From the NCBI RefSeq assembly GCF_000801105.2, contig NC_079513.1:25403640-25467639 (forward strand): a DNA stretch of 64,000 nt. Direction: 5' to 3'. Position 1 is the first letter of the stretch. Every line of letters begins with the position of its first letter. The notes under the pieces are model-generated. The model did no database searches. It was given only the letters and a program-made list of their open reading frames with translations, and was not told the origin of the DNA. Of this stretch, positions 12,468 to 23,542 are shown piece by piece. The translations under genes were made by a program, and so were the position numbers. The stretch comes from Raphanus sativus (taxonomy: Eukaryota > Streptophyta > Magnoliopsida > Brassicales > Brassicaceae).

Positions 12468-13353
12468 ATGGCTAAGTCATATGGAGCTCTCTTCCTCCTG
12501 GCCCTCATTGTCTTCTCCTTGCTTCAAACCATGGTAACTTCTCATTATATTAATCATCTCACATACTTTCCTGTTGAATTTATAAAGACAATGTGATTCA
12601 GTCATGGGTGTGGTACTTTAAAGACTACCTTGTTTATGAGATTAAAACGTTCTTGAACTCTATTTGGTCTTTAGGTTATGGCCTCAAGTGGATCTAGAGT
12701 GAAGTATGACCCGGTAAGCCTTACATTTCAAACTGAATGCCTTTAAATTAATATTCTCACCTATCTATCTCTTAACAAATGTGATTAATGACTTCTACTT
12801 TTTGGATAATATTCAGAAACGTTATGAACCAGGAAGCCTGAAACGTTCCCGTAAGTGTTTACTTCACAGTTCCTTCATAAATAATCTGGATTAAAAATTT
12901 AAAACCTAATAGATAAGTCAAAAAACGGTTAGAACAAGTTGAAAGTGGATGGATGGATGATTGTTAAGTGGACTGTTTGGTCAGATCCGCAAGACTCTCA
13001 ATCAATTTATTTATTGGCTAATTTACCCGTGAATAATGGGCCAAGAGTCAAAGCAACCCACTGTCTTGGGACCACCCATAAACGGGCAAAAAAGACATGA
13101 ACGTTTCTTTGTTTTTTTCAGTAGATTCAGTTAATTTACATCTAAAACATATGATGGTGTAAAATGAACAGAATGCCCCAAGGAATGCGATAGGAGGTGT
13201 AGCCAGACACAGTACCACAACGCTTGCATTTTGTTCTGCAACAAATGCTGCAGAAAGTGTTTGTGTGTGCCACCAGGATACTATGGAAACAAACAAGTTT
13301 GCTCTTGCTACAACAACTGGAAAACTCAAGAGGGTGGACCAAAATGCCCTTAA
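12468..13353 (+). CDS. GASA4: GASA4, gibberellin-regulated cysteine-rich peptide
   Basis: Four exons (12468-12533, 12675-12713, 12817-12850, 13172-13353) join to 106 residues, the length of Arabidopsis GASA4. A signal peptide (MAKSYGALFLLALIVFSLL) is followed by a short variable region and a GASA domain with all twelve cysteines: QCPKECDRRC, then FCNKCCRKCLC, then VCSCYNN and a terminal KCP. The intron 3 acceptor gives the codon joining KRS to QCP. GASA4 is an apoplastic peptide linked to meristem identity, branching, flowering and redox or heat tolerance, induced by gibberellin. Position matches At5g15230. Arabidopsis neighbours At5g15240 and At5g15250 (FTSH6) are absent on the right. Confidence 0.95.
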
Positions 13354-14276
13354 ACCCTCTCCTAATCCTTTTGATATATTGTTCCTTTTTATAATAAAAA
13401 TTATCTGATGATAGTTTTATTCACTTTTGATCAATGGTTGTTATTTCGTTTCTATCTTATTTTATTCCTAATGTTGTAAGTTATGTCACTCCTTTGGGAT
13501 TTTGTTTCAAATCCTAAAAAAAAACGGAGAGTGGCCTATGAATGAGATATTTTCTTAAATATTTTTATGTGTTTCAAAAATTTCCCCAAACAAATACAGA
13601 ATCTCATACTTAGCTTTGCTTCTGTTCCAAGAAAACGTACTTAAAAAAATCAACGTGGGATTCAAGAACAGAAATTAATTATGAGTGATGATTTTACCTT
13701 CCAAGACCAAAATATAAGGTGCGTACAACAAGGTTTTAATTGGCAAAAGATGTTTAATATCAGAGAGCCTTGAGCGAGAAAAAAACAAACCAAAATTCCC
13801 AAAGATATCGAGCAAGAAAGCTTCTCAGTTCACATATAAGGATGATGAGCAGCGAAATCTACTTTATTCTCCTTCATCTTCCTAACTAAATCGACTCTTA
13901 CTTCCGCCTTTATCCACATAATTAGATTGTCTACGTTGGAACTAAAACTTTCCGAGTTGAAGAGATGTTTTTTTGATAGAATTAACAGTCCCAAAAAGTT
14001 TTATCATTGATAAATTCCCGACCAGATCATATAACCAGAAATGACCATAACTCATATAGCATATGTAAGGCCTTGAATCACTAACCATGGAAAGTCGGAA
14101 CAAAAAAAGCACATGATCAAGAACACATTCATCCAAGACTTGAAACGAAATCATTTTCTCTGACATATATTAGTTTATGTAGTGAAAAATAACTAAACAG
14201 CTTGTTTAAAAGCTAATCAGAGTATAGTGGTCATCATCATCGATTCATAACCGGTAACGATCCAAATATCAAACCT
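13354..14276. other. intergenic region
   Basis: GASA4 3' flank, with a likely polyadenylation region around 13390, and the 3' flank of the minus-strand gene to the right. The 74-codon minus frame at 13942-14166 has no recognisable features. Confidence 0.5.
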
Positions 14277-14915
14277 TCATTTCTTGACCTTCTTAGGACC
14301 AGGAACCACCAACCTCCCGACACAACACCCACACTTCCCCCTAAAAACCAAAACAGCTCTCCCATTCGTGGGAGCCATTTTCTTCAACTCAGCTTCCAAC
14401 CGATCACGATCACGATCACGACTCACCTCAAACAACCCCTTCTTACTAACAACACCACTCTTCAACCTCCTAACACGACAATCCTCCCCCTCGAGCTGGA
14501 TATCAAACACCGCGTTAGCTCTCCCGAGCCCTCTGCAGTTCGGTTTCCCGCAGCATCTACGACGACGACGAATACTGCACAGTAGTATCAGAACGATCAC
14601 CCCCCCGGACAAGGCCGCGCACGCGACGCTCCACGCGAGTAGCCCGTACACGATCGGGTCGGGGCTGCTACTACGAAGGAGGAGGACGATCTCTTGCTTG
14701 AGGAAGCAGGAGAGGAAGGAGAAGATTTCGAGGGACTTGAGGGCGATGAATCTGACGTAAGGGAAGATCAAGAAGGCGGAGGATGTGATGACGGCGATTA
14801 GGATGAGGACGTCGATGGCAGCTGATCGTGATCCCTCGCAGCATACTACGCTTGATGATGATGATATTGTGGTGGTTTTTGGTTTGTGGTGGTGAAGATC
14901 TGATGAGCTCGCCAT
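14277..14915 (-). CDS. two-span membrane protein of the 'ribosomal protein L34e superfamily'
   Basis: A single-exon frame of 212 codons. A Ser/His-rich N-terminus precedes two hydrophobic spans: about residues 31-53 (AAIDVLILIAVITSSAFLIF) and 85-114 (YGLLAWSVACAALSGGVIV and on). An Arg-rich stop-transfer segment and a cysteine cluster (CCGKPNCRGLGRANAVFD) follow. The C-terminus is basic with a CGCC motif. Arabidopsis homologues, At5g15260 at this position, carry the 'L34e superfamily' label, but the two membrane spans argue against a ribosomal role. The true function is unknown. The paired Cys motifs could bind metal; that is inference. Confidence 0.8.
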   Translation of the reverse strand: MASSSDLHHHKPKTTTISSSSSVVCCEGSRSAAIDVLILIAVITSSAFLIFPYVRFIALKSLEIFSFLSCFLKQEIVLLLRSSSPDPIVYGLLAWSVACAALSGGVIVLILLCSIRRRRRCCGKPNCRGLGRANAVFDIQLEGEDCRVRRLKSGVVSKKGLFEVSRDRDRDRLEAELKKMAPTNGRAVLVFRGKCGCCVGRLVVPGPKKVKK

Positions 14916-16694
14916 GATCGGAGATTGGTCGACGACGGTGATTGAGCTCTGGAGAGATATACCATCTCAGATATCGACTAAACCGGTTTTGAATATGGAA
15001 GGATTTCCCGGTTCGGTTAACCATAAGACATGAAATCAGATCGTTTTTTCACCGATTCTGATTGGATTGGATTGAAACTTACCGGAACTAGAATGATTCA
15101 GATCAAATCAAATCTCAAGATCGGAGTTTCCTTAAGTAACACAATACTCTGAAAAAATTTAATCAAATCGTGTGTGTGCGCACGGAGACGTCGAGATTGA
15201 TAAATAAGGGAAGCTGGCGAATCGGATATGGAAACGTAATCGTGGTTGAGACTACTGCATTAGCGTTAAATTTGTGAAAAGAAACAGACAGAACAGGGAA
15301 GATATCTGGAGTTAGGAAACTCAATATGTAAGAGGAAAATCGATTTAAAGTTTTCACTCTTTACGGTCCAAATCAATTTGAATGGTCGTGCTGTCGTGCG
15401 TAGGTTGTATTGTATGCTCTACAGTCTACACTGTTAAAAATATACTGTATCTGCACTACACTGTCGTTCGAACAAAAGAAAAATCTACACTACACTGTAT
15501 TTTAATTAATACCAATAAAATAAATTAAATTTGTTATTAGTCTTCGGTTTAGTATCCTCGTGGGTCACTAGGTTTTTAAATCCTTCTCTAGGCTTCTATT
15601 GCTATTATTGAACTTTTTCTTCTGCTTCTTTTTCCACCAGAGACTTCACTACTTTTCTCAAATCAAATTATATATCATAGCCCAAGAACCAAGATCATGA
15701 CTTAAAAGCCCAGGTCCAAGTTTTGTAGTTGACTTCCTAGAATCTAAAGACTCAAGTGTACATGCTCTAAAGTTGACTAAGCGTATTTGTTCGGCCAATT
15801 TGCCCGTTCCGTTCTCTCTAGAGCTCGTGAGCTATACCATTCTAAGCGTATTTTGGCTTATCTTATAAAATTTGCCAATGCACTGGTTTTCATAAAACCT
15901 CTCATAATCACGTGCTTTAACATTATTTTAACTTTAAACGTAGTTTTGTCTTTTTAAATAATACAAGTTACTGATCCCTCTGTAATAGTTAAATGGCAGC
16001 ATGATCATATACAAGTCAAACCTTCTTCCTGTGCTATAAGTAGTTTACACGGTAATCAAAAGAGTCCGTGTTTATGTGTAACTTTTGTTTGTTTTTCTTC
16101 ATCTCAAACTGTTTTTTCTTTCTTTCAGTTCCAATATTTGCCATTGCCAGCCTCGTGGACGATAACCGACCTAATTAAGTGCCTAACTTAATGATTATAA
16201 ATGAAGAAACTCTTGCTTTTATTATAAAATCTGGCAGATTTCATATACTATATAGAGTCTCTACTATATATCAACAGCTTTTCGAAAAATCTGACTGTTT
16301 ATTTACGCGGTTAATACTGATATTCTCTGGTAGTGGCAGACATAAGAAGCTTGACTCCAGTTCACATCACGTGGAGTCATTATGTTACTCGTGTAACCCA
16401 TACGTGCGACTTTGCTCCATAATAGTAATCAACTTGCAATTTAGACAATAATTAAGTTTTATTGAGTATTCTAATCAAACTAATTACATCTTTCTTCATT
16501 GGATCTGAAGCTGACGCAGTTTCCAGGAAAAATGGTAAACCTTGAAACTAAAGGTTCCCTTTTCTCTTTATTCATGTTAAAAAATTATTATTATAACAAG
16601 AATGGATTAATAACTAACAAATTTGATTAGTAAAATAATACTACAGGAGTTTAAATACTATAAATGAAATCTTTAGAACGTCAAACAGACAACA
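14916..16694. other. intergenic region
   Basis: Contains the 5' UTR/promoter of the minus-strand gene (to about 15.4 kb) and the promoter of the plus-strand small protein gene. Frames at 15163-15357 and 16179-16451 are short and featureless. ACTACACTGT-type words recur near 15450-15500. No gene is supported. Confidence 0.5.
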
Positions 16695-17243
16695 ATGGGT
16701 CAATCTTGTGTCTTCAATGTTCTTGTTGTTTCCTCTCTTTTACTACTAGTCTTCTTCTCCACTGGTAATAGCTTATGTCATCTTCTTCTTGATTACACTG
16801 CTAGTACTAAGTGTTTATGTTTTTGGCGCTTATATGACCGGGGCTCGCTCGCGTATATATATATAAGCCTGATGATATTTGTTTCTGAATTTTTAAGCCA
16901 TGGGGAGAAACTTGCATACTTTACAAGGAGTTTACAGTGCGGCTGAGCTATCTCCCTCCAAGGTACTTATTTGTCCTCCACGTCTATTTAAATAATTACT
17001 TAGTTCTTCTTATCACAAAATGTTACGAAATAACGATCTTAAGGAACTTCTATTGGATGTAAAGAAATAAAAACCATATTATTGTTCATCATGTTAAAAA
17101 GAAGAGAATCTTATTGTTATTTATGACAGGATGACAGTGTGCGGAAGATGATGGAGCTGATGGATTATCAACCAGTGGAGTCTAATACCAACTGGAATGG
17201 TTTCGTCGCCGCTCCTCCTCCCCAATCTCCTCCACTTTCATAA
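16695..17243 (+). CDS. small secreted protein, candidate peptide-hormone precursor
   Basis: Three exons (16695-16764, 16898-16962, 17130-17243) with GT-AG borders join in phase to 82 residues. The first ~25 residues (MGQSCVFNVLVVSSLLLLVF...) form a clear signal peptide. The mature part has no cysteine. It contains a basic/Met segment (SVRKMMELM), then DYQPVESNTNWNG, and ends in a Pro-rich tail (APPPQSPPLS). An Asp-Tyr pair is the usual tyrosine-sulfation signal in plant peptide hormones, and DY plus N six and eight residues after Y faintly recalls the PSY family, though the His/Pro of that motif are missing. It may match a small unnamed locus between At5g15260 and At5g15270. No function can be assigned. 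Confidence 0.65.
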
Positions 17244-18482
17244 TTTCCAAAAAGAAAAAAAATCTATTTCAGGTTTCTTATTTCGAAAACAATGTTTAAT
17301 TGTTGTCTGATATTTTTGCAATAATTTACAACATGTAATTTTGAAAATTTTATATTTTGGTAAGTTAAGTTTTACTGTCTCAATTGTTGAAATTATGAGT
17401 TCAAACTGTAACATATTTGTTTGGCAAGGTTGGTTGGCGCATGTAAAACGCCACTTAGTTTTCTTAATTTTTGCACTTGGAAAATATTTGTCAACGTTTG
17501 AAGATTACAGAGTTATCAGTCACAAATATGAGAATACAGATACTAATGTAATGAAAGTTTCCACGATCGTTTAGTGATATTTCTTATAACATCTAACTAT
17601 CTGATAACCATTAGTTACCCTACAAAACCTTTTGGTGAAATCACTAATTAGCAGAGTCGGCCATAAAATAGATGATTGAAACATCATTAGTTATAGCCTC
17701 TCCAATTATTATTTTTGAATTATAATATATATGGATATTAGGATATAGGTTTTCTACATTACTAAATTTTTAAACTAAAATATTTATTAAATTGTTTAAA
17801 ATCCTAAGATCTTGCATGTTAATCAGAACCTTAACCTTGTTGTTAAACTTCGACGACAACCCTTGGTCCTTCGTTCATCCTCAAACCGAAGTTACAGTTG
17901 ACTTATGTGCAGACGACAAAACTAGTTAAATATTTTGCAAATATTTGTTGATAAATCCACATGCTCTTCTCATGTTCCTTCATTTGCCTTGTAACTCAAA
18001 ATCAGAGTTAAATACACTCTATTTGTTGTTTTACAAAACAATTTGATTACAAAACTGAAAATCTGACAGCCTTCGAAGACTAGAATCTATAAGCACATAT
18101 TCAAAAGAAAACACCTGCATACATTATCTGTTTCAAGAAAAGGGTCTAAATATGTCAAACGATAATAAAGGAGGGAGATAATCACAATAGGTAAAAGTAT
18201 TGGGGGTATTTTAATAAAATACGAAAATAGTACAATCAAATAACTAACTGTAAACACAACTAACTCCGCTCAAACCCTAGATCGATTAAAAATCCCCAAA
18301 TCCGACGAAAACGATAAACAAGGTTCGTATTTTGAAATCTCTAATCTATCGAATCCATTGCTCAATTGTTACTTGATGATAGCTGTTTCGGAGCTTGTTC
18401 GTTTGATAGACTTAGGGTTCCGTGAATGTGATTCGATTTTTGATTATTTGAATTTACATGTTAAATTTTTGTGAGGTAGACA
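17244..18482. other. intergenic region and KH-gene 5' UTR
   Basis: The left part is AT-rich without a gene; the 77-codon frame at 17341-17574 is featureless. Sequence from about 18270 (CAAACCCTAGATCG) to 18482 looks like 5' UTR of the KH gene, with a probable intron from about 18320 to about 18475. Confidence 0.5.
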
Positions 18483-20852
18483 ATGTCACCGGATCACAGA
18501 GACAGCAGCCATCGGAAGAGGTCTCGTCCTCACTCTGACCACCACCACCACGACGACGACGAAAATGGCGGAAGCAAGAGGAGGTACCGAGGAGACGACA
18601 GGGACTCGCATTCGCACTCGATCGATCGCGACGACACTGTGTTCCGTTACCTCTGCCCTGTCAGAAAGATCGGGAGCGTGATCGGAAGAGGAGGCGATAT
18701 CGTGAAGCAGCTGAGGATGGAGACGAGGGCGAAGATTAAGATAGGGGAAGCGATCCCTGGATGCGACGAGCGGGTGATCACGATCTATAGCGCTAGTGAT
18801 GAGACCAATAATGATGATGGCGGAGAGAAGGCTCTTTCTCCTGCGCAGGATGCTTTGTTCAGGATCCATGACAGAGTTGCGGCGGACGAAGATGCGCCGC
18901 TGCGGAGTGGTGGAGAAGATGGCTCTGACTCTGAGAGAGATCAGCAGCAGCAGCAGCAGGTTACTGCTAAGCTGCTTGTTCCTTCGGATCAGATTGGATG
19001 TGTTCTTGGGAGAGGTGGGCAGATTGTTCAGAATATTAGGAGTGAGACGGGTGCTCAGATTCGTATCATCAAGGATAGGAACATGCCTCTATGTGCCTTG
19101 AGTTCAGATGAGCTCGTTCAGGTAACTGAGAAGTACATACACGAATTAAGAAAATGATTAGATTTTCTGTTTTACTCCTATTTAATATATTATTTTGTTT
19201 GATTTTATTAATTCATAAGCTAAAAAGTAAGCACAAAAATCTGAAAAAAAAACATTTAAATTTTGTTTTTGAAAATGTAAAACTAAAACGATACTTAATA
19301 CGAAACAGAGGAAATATGTGTGTACTTTTATTGCGTTGTCTTCTGATAACATTTATGGTTCGCTTAGCTTATGTCTTTTTTATTTCTAGATATCTGGAGA
19401 AGTGCTTCTTGTTAAGAAGGCTCTGCATCAGATTGCCTCCCGCCTTCATGAAAATCCTTCACGTACTCAGAACCTACTTTCTTCTGCAGCTGCCGGTGGT
19501 GGATATCCTTCTGGTTCACTCATGAGCCATGCGGGCGGTCCCCGAATTGTAGGGATAGCACCGCTGATGGATCCCTATAGAGGATACAAAAGTGATGCCG
19601 GAGATTTTGGACGCCCTTTGTACGAACCTCGGAGAAATGAGCCACCGGCAACAGATTTCTGTATTCGGCTGGTTTCCCCAGTTGAGAACATTGCGAGTGT
19701 TATTGGTAAAGGTGGTGCTCTGATCAATCAGCTCCGACAGGAAACCAGAGCAACCATTAAAGTTGATAGCACTAGAACCGAAGAAAATGATTGTTTGATA
19801 ACTATATCAGCAAGAGAGGTTTGACTCTTTTTTTCTTTTCCAATGGTCTTCTGTAAAAATAGTTTTGTTGACACTCTGTAATCTGTTTTTAGGCATTTGA
19901 CGATGCGTATTCCCCAACCATAGAAGCAGCTATGCGTCTGCAACCAAAATGCAGCGAGAAGGTTGAAAGAGATTCAGGACTTGTTTCATTTACCACTCGC
20001 ATTCTTGTGCCGAGCTCTAGGATTGGTTGTATTCTTGGTAAAGGAGGAGCTATCATTACTGAGATGAGGAGAATGACGAGAGCGAACATCCGTGTTCTCG
20101 GGAAGGATAATCTTCCGAAAGTTGCATCTGAAGATGATGAGATGGTTCAGGTAGTAATATTCACAATAACATAGCCTTTGCAGTTTACATCTTTTCAATC
20201 TCAAAGCCCCTTCACGTGGAGCTTCTAACTGTAGAAGCAATTTTTGATATTCAGATTTCCGGAGAACTTGATGTTGCCAAGGAAGCTCTCATACAAATCA
20301 CATCAAGATTAAGAGCCAACGTTTTTGACAGGGAAGGAGCTGTTTCTGCAATAATGCCGGTCTTGCCTTATGTTCCTGTAGCACCAGATGCTGGTGATAG
20401 ATTTGACTATGATAGAAGAGATACCAGAAGACCTGAACGCGGGAATCATTATCCTGGTGGTTATGGCTCAAGTGGGTTGTCTGCTGAAGGTTATTCACCT
20501 TATGGTGCGCCGGTATGTCTGCTTAAAAGGTTCCCTTATATGTTTTTCTTTTCAGCATATCAGTTCTCTGTTAATAACTCCTTGGACGTGTTTTTAGGTT
20601 GGTGGTAGTAGTAGTACTCCATATGGAGTGTATGGAGGTTATGCATCTGGACGCAGTGGCGGTTCTGGGTGAGATTATTTCTTCCCTGATGTATTTATGA
20701 CACTATACCAAGTATTTACCATTTTTTTGGCTTACCAAGTGTTTATAATGTCGATGTAATAACACACACTTTTTGTGGTTGATCGTTGTGGTTTTGTCAT
20801 CAGGTTATCCAGCCATTCATCAACCCATCGACGCAGAAACTATGATTACTAG
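18483..20852 (+). CDS. RNA-binding protein with four KH domains (At5g15270-like)
   Basis: Six exons (18483-19121, 19390-19818, 19893-20150, 20255-20512, 20598-20668, 20804-20852) join in phase to 567 residues. A His/Asp/Arg-rich disordered N-terminus precedes four KH domains, each with the RNA-gripping GxGG loop: IGSVIGRGG (near 65), IGCVLGRGG (near 172), IASVIGKGG (near 314) and IGCILGKGG (near 401). The C-terminus is Gly/Tyr/Ser-rich and ends RRRNYDY. This layout is that of the plant HEN4/RCF3 group of nuclear poly(rC)-binding-like proteins, which act in pre-mRNA splicing and 3' processing. KH2 and KH4 are each split by an intron after a ...(E)(L/M)VQ segment, suggesting ancient internal duplication. 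Gene order matches At5g15270. Confidence 0.92.
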
Positions 20853-22795
20853 AAGCTATTGGTGGGTGAATGAAAAGGTTAGATTTATAACATGGGGGTT
20901 TGTTTAAGTCATGTTTTGAATTTAGTTAACCTTAGCTATCTTTCCCCAAGTTTATTGTGATAATCTGATCTGATCTGTCCCGGTGTCAGATTCTGATACA
21001 CTGCTTTTTTTCCCTCTGACCTTTTTGCCCATCCCACTAAAACAGTGTGAGATCCTGAAGCCTGAAGCCAACCCCCACAGCCCCACTGCCCACAGCTGAA
21101 GCCTTTCCACCAAACAAGATGACAAAGCTGAACCACCAAACTCTACCTAGGAGAACCGATTACATGTTGTTGACATATTTAAGTTTGTTTCAAAATATTT
21201 CCATGTCCGCTTGTGACCAAAATACTGCCAAGCTCCTTCCCGTTAAACCATATTTAGTTGCTTGTAATGCTGTCTATCTATCATCTTTTCAGTTTCCCTT
21301 GTCTTTCCTCGGATCAGATTCAGAAACCTTTAGTTTGGTTATACCTAGTTCCATTTGTATGAATTATATAATTTATGTTAAAAGACTCCTGTTTTCAGCA
21401 TGCTTTAGCATCTCTGACAGGTTTAAGTATCGCAAAATATTACCTTACGTTATCTTTCAGAGTCCTTAAAGATCATATGCAGGGAAAGTGATAAGTGAGA
21501 ATCGTTCTCGTTGGCGACATTGTTCATGCATCAATCTACCGTTCCTTTTGGTCCACATGAAAAGGTATTATATATATTTCGTCCTGTCTCTGTTATTTCT
21601 TTGCACATATGCTTCTCTGCCAGCACTTAAGACACAGGTTGCTGCTATTTCTGGAGGATGTTCGTCGTTGGAAACCAATCTTTTGATCCTAGATCGATGG
21701 CAGCTTCATCTCGCCATAGGTGAACACTCCAAAGCCAGTTCAGTTCTATGTCTGTCCGGTTTTCTTGGTTAAACAAACCCGGTTTTTTACCTATCTCCAA
21801 GATGATGAGCTAAATTGGTAGAAAAAAAATTATATTATTTCAAACCTATTTCAATAATGGGTAGAATCACTGTTTTTTTTCCTTTGTAAAACCATTTGAA
21901 TTTGTAAATATTTCCTTACAGTTTATTAATTTAAACTATTGATAAGTTAAAGTTTATACTGGGAAAGATTATCAAAGTGACTAATATTTATTTGAACAAA
22001 TAACACAAATTGCAACATATAATAACCCAGCTCAAAAGCGTGAGAATCATATCTTCCCTCCAAAAGCCTGCACGCTTTTGTAAATATTTCAATATTTTCA
22101 ATTGGTTTAGGTGTCCTACTTCAGATTGATATGGTTGTATTTGGTCAGTGTATATATATTGATGTCTATTTTTCAATAAATAAAATTATGTGTTTTGAGT
22201 CTTTTGACACATAGAAGAACCACTTGAGTTCAACACCTCCGATCATTTGGGAACTTTAAGTTTTTAATTTACAACTCTCTAGAGCTTTGCAATTCCCAAA
22301 GTAGCTTAAAAGAAAGTGGAGTTTGTTAAATCATATGCCAACATAGCTAATTATATTATTCTAACTTATCACTCTCTATATCAAAGTATAATCTTTAACT
22401 ACTCCACATGCATGGTTCTTTCAACGAAAAAACTTTTTAAGTTGAGCTCAAGATTTATATACGAAATTGGTCATAGTTTATGTTCTCCAAATCTGGAAAG
22501 GTCTATGTTTGTTTGGTGGATTAGGAAGGTTAAATGCATTGATCCATACAGAACATCCTTTGTGCAATGGAATTATTAATTATATAATACTAAAAAGAGA
22601 TACCTTTAGCAAGTACAATTGCGATTATCACCTTATCATAACCACACTATGTCCCACATGCATGCAGTATATATACACACACTCAGTCATTGCTCTTAAC
22701 CCTCACCAAACTATTCATTCTTTCATCCCAAGAAACTCAAATAGCCCTAACTTCCCGCACAAGAGACCTAAAAACCCTGCAAGAGTAGAAATAAA
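20853..22795. other. KH-gene 3' flank and CASP5 promoter
   Basis: Open frames at 21119-21469 and 21488-21772 show no protein-family features; the left part probably belongs to a long, perhaps spliced, 3' UTR of the KH gene. The Arabidopsis PPR gene At5g15280 expected here is absent. A TATA-like stretch (GTATATATACAC) at 22667 lies about 130 bp before the CASP5 start. Confidence 0.45.
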
Positions 22796-23542
22796 ATGAA
22801 GTCTGGTCAGGCTGAGATCGATGAATCAAGCAAAGGTACCCAAAAGAGAGGTTTGATGAGCAGAAGAATCGCGATTTTCGAGTTTCTCCTAAGGATTATC
22901 GCCTTTTTCAACACCATAAGTAGTGCAATCCTCATGGCAACAACAAACGAAACTCTGCCTTTCTTTACTCAGTTCATACGGTTCCATGCCGACTACAACG
23001 ATCTTCCAGCTTTAACGTATGTAATTTCAATTCTTTTTACACTCCTTTTACCTCTTTTCCATATTAATTCGTGAAGAGTTTTTTTTTTATTTTGTTTTGA
23101 ATGATCAATCAGGTTCTTTGTGGTTGCAAATGCTGTTGTAAGTGGCTACCTCATATTGTCACTACCTTTAGCATTTGTTCACATCGTCAAGAAAAAAACT
23201 GAGAACAGTAGAATACTTCTTATCGTTCTTGATGTCGTAAGCCATCAGCAAACTAAACTTGTCCTGTCTCATAAGGGATGTGACTTCTCGTTAGCTTATG
23301 GTTGTTTCCTCCTCATGTTATAGGCAATGGGTGGTCTTCTAGCTTCTGGAGCATCCTCAGCAGCAGCTATTGTCTACTTGGCACACAATGGGAACAATAA
23401 CACAAACTGGTTCCCTGTTTGTCAGCAATTCAACTCCTTCTGTGAACGTACCTCAGGGTCTTTGATTGGATCTTTCATTGCCGTTGCCCTCCTTATTCTT
23501 CTCATTATCCTATCGGCTTTTGCTCTTTCTCGACGCCATTGA
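22796..23542 (+). CDS. CASP5: Casparian strip membrane domain protein CASP5
   Basis: Three exons (22796-23016, 23113-23236, 23324-23542) give 187 residues, the family's usual length. Four membrane spans lie at about 30-52 ([20 protein letters not shown]), 75-96, 113-137 ([20 protein letters not shown]) and 163-183. The conserved features include an Arg in the first span (LLRIIAF), loop 1 ending [15 protein letters not shown], and loop 2 with [15 protein letters not shown]...FCERT. CASPs form the endodermal scaffold that directs lignin deposition for the Casparian strip, normally under MYB36 control. The neighbour order matches At5g15290. Confidence 0.95.

Noticed and set aside
14284..14760. 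158-codon plus frame
   Set aside because: Antisense to the two-span membrane protein gene, whose own frame has clear structure.
14277..14915. Reading the two-span protein as a true ribosomal L34e
   Set aside because: Two membrane spans and the lack of the L34e core make a ribosomal role implausible; the label is only a family name.
21119..21772. Two plus-strand frames (116 and 94 codons) after the KH gene
   Set aside because: No family features, irregular composition, and they lie in the likely 3' UTR/intergenic DNA. The expected PPR gene is not recognisable in them.
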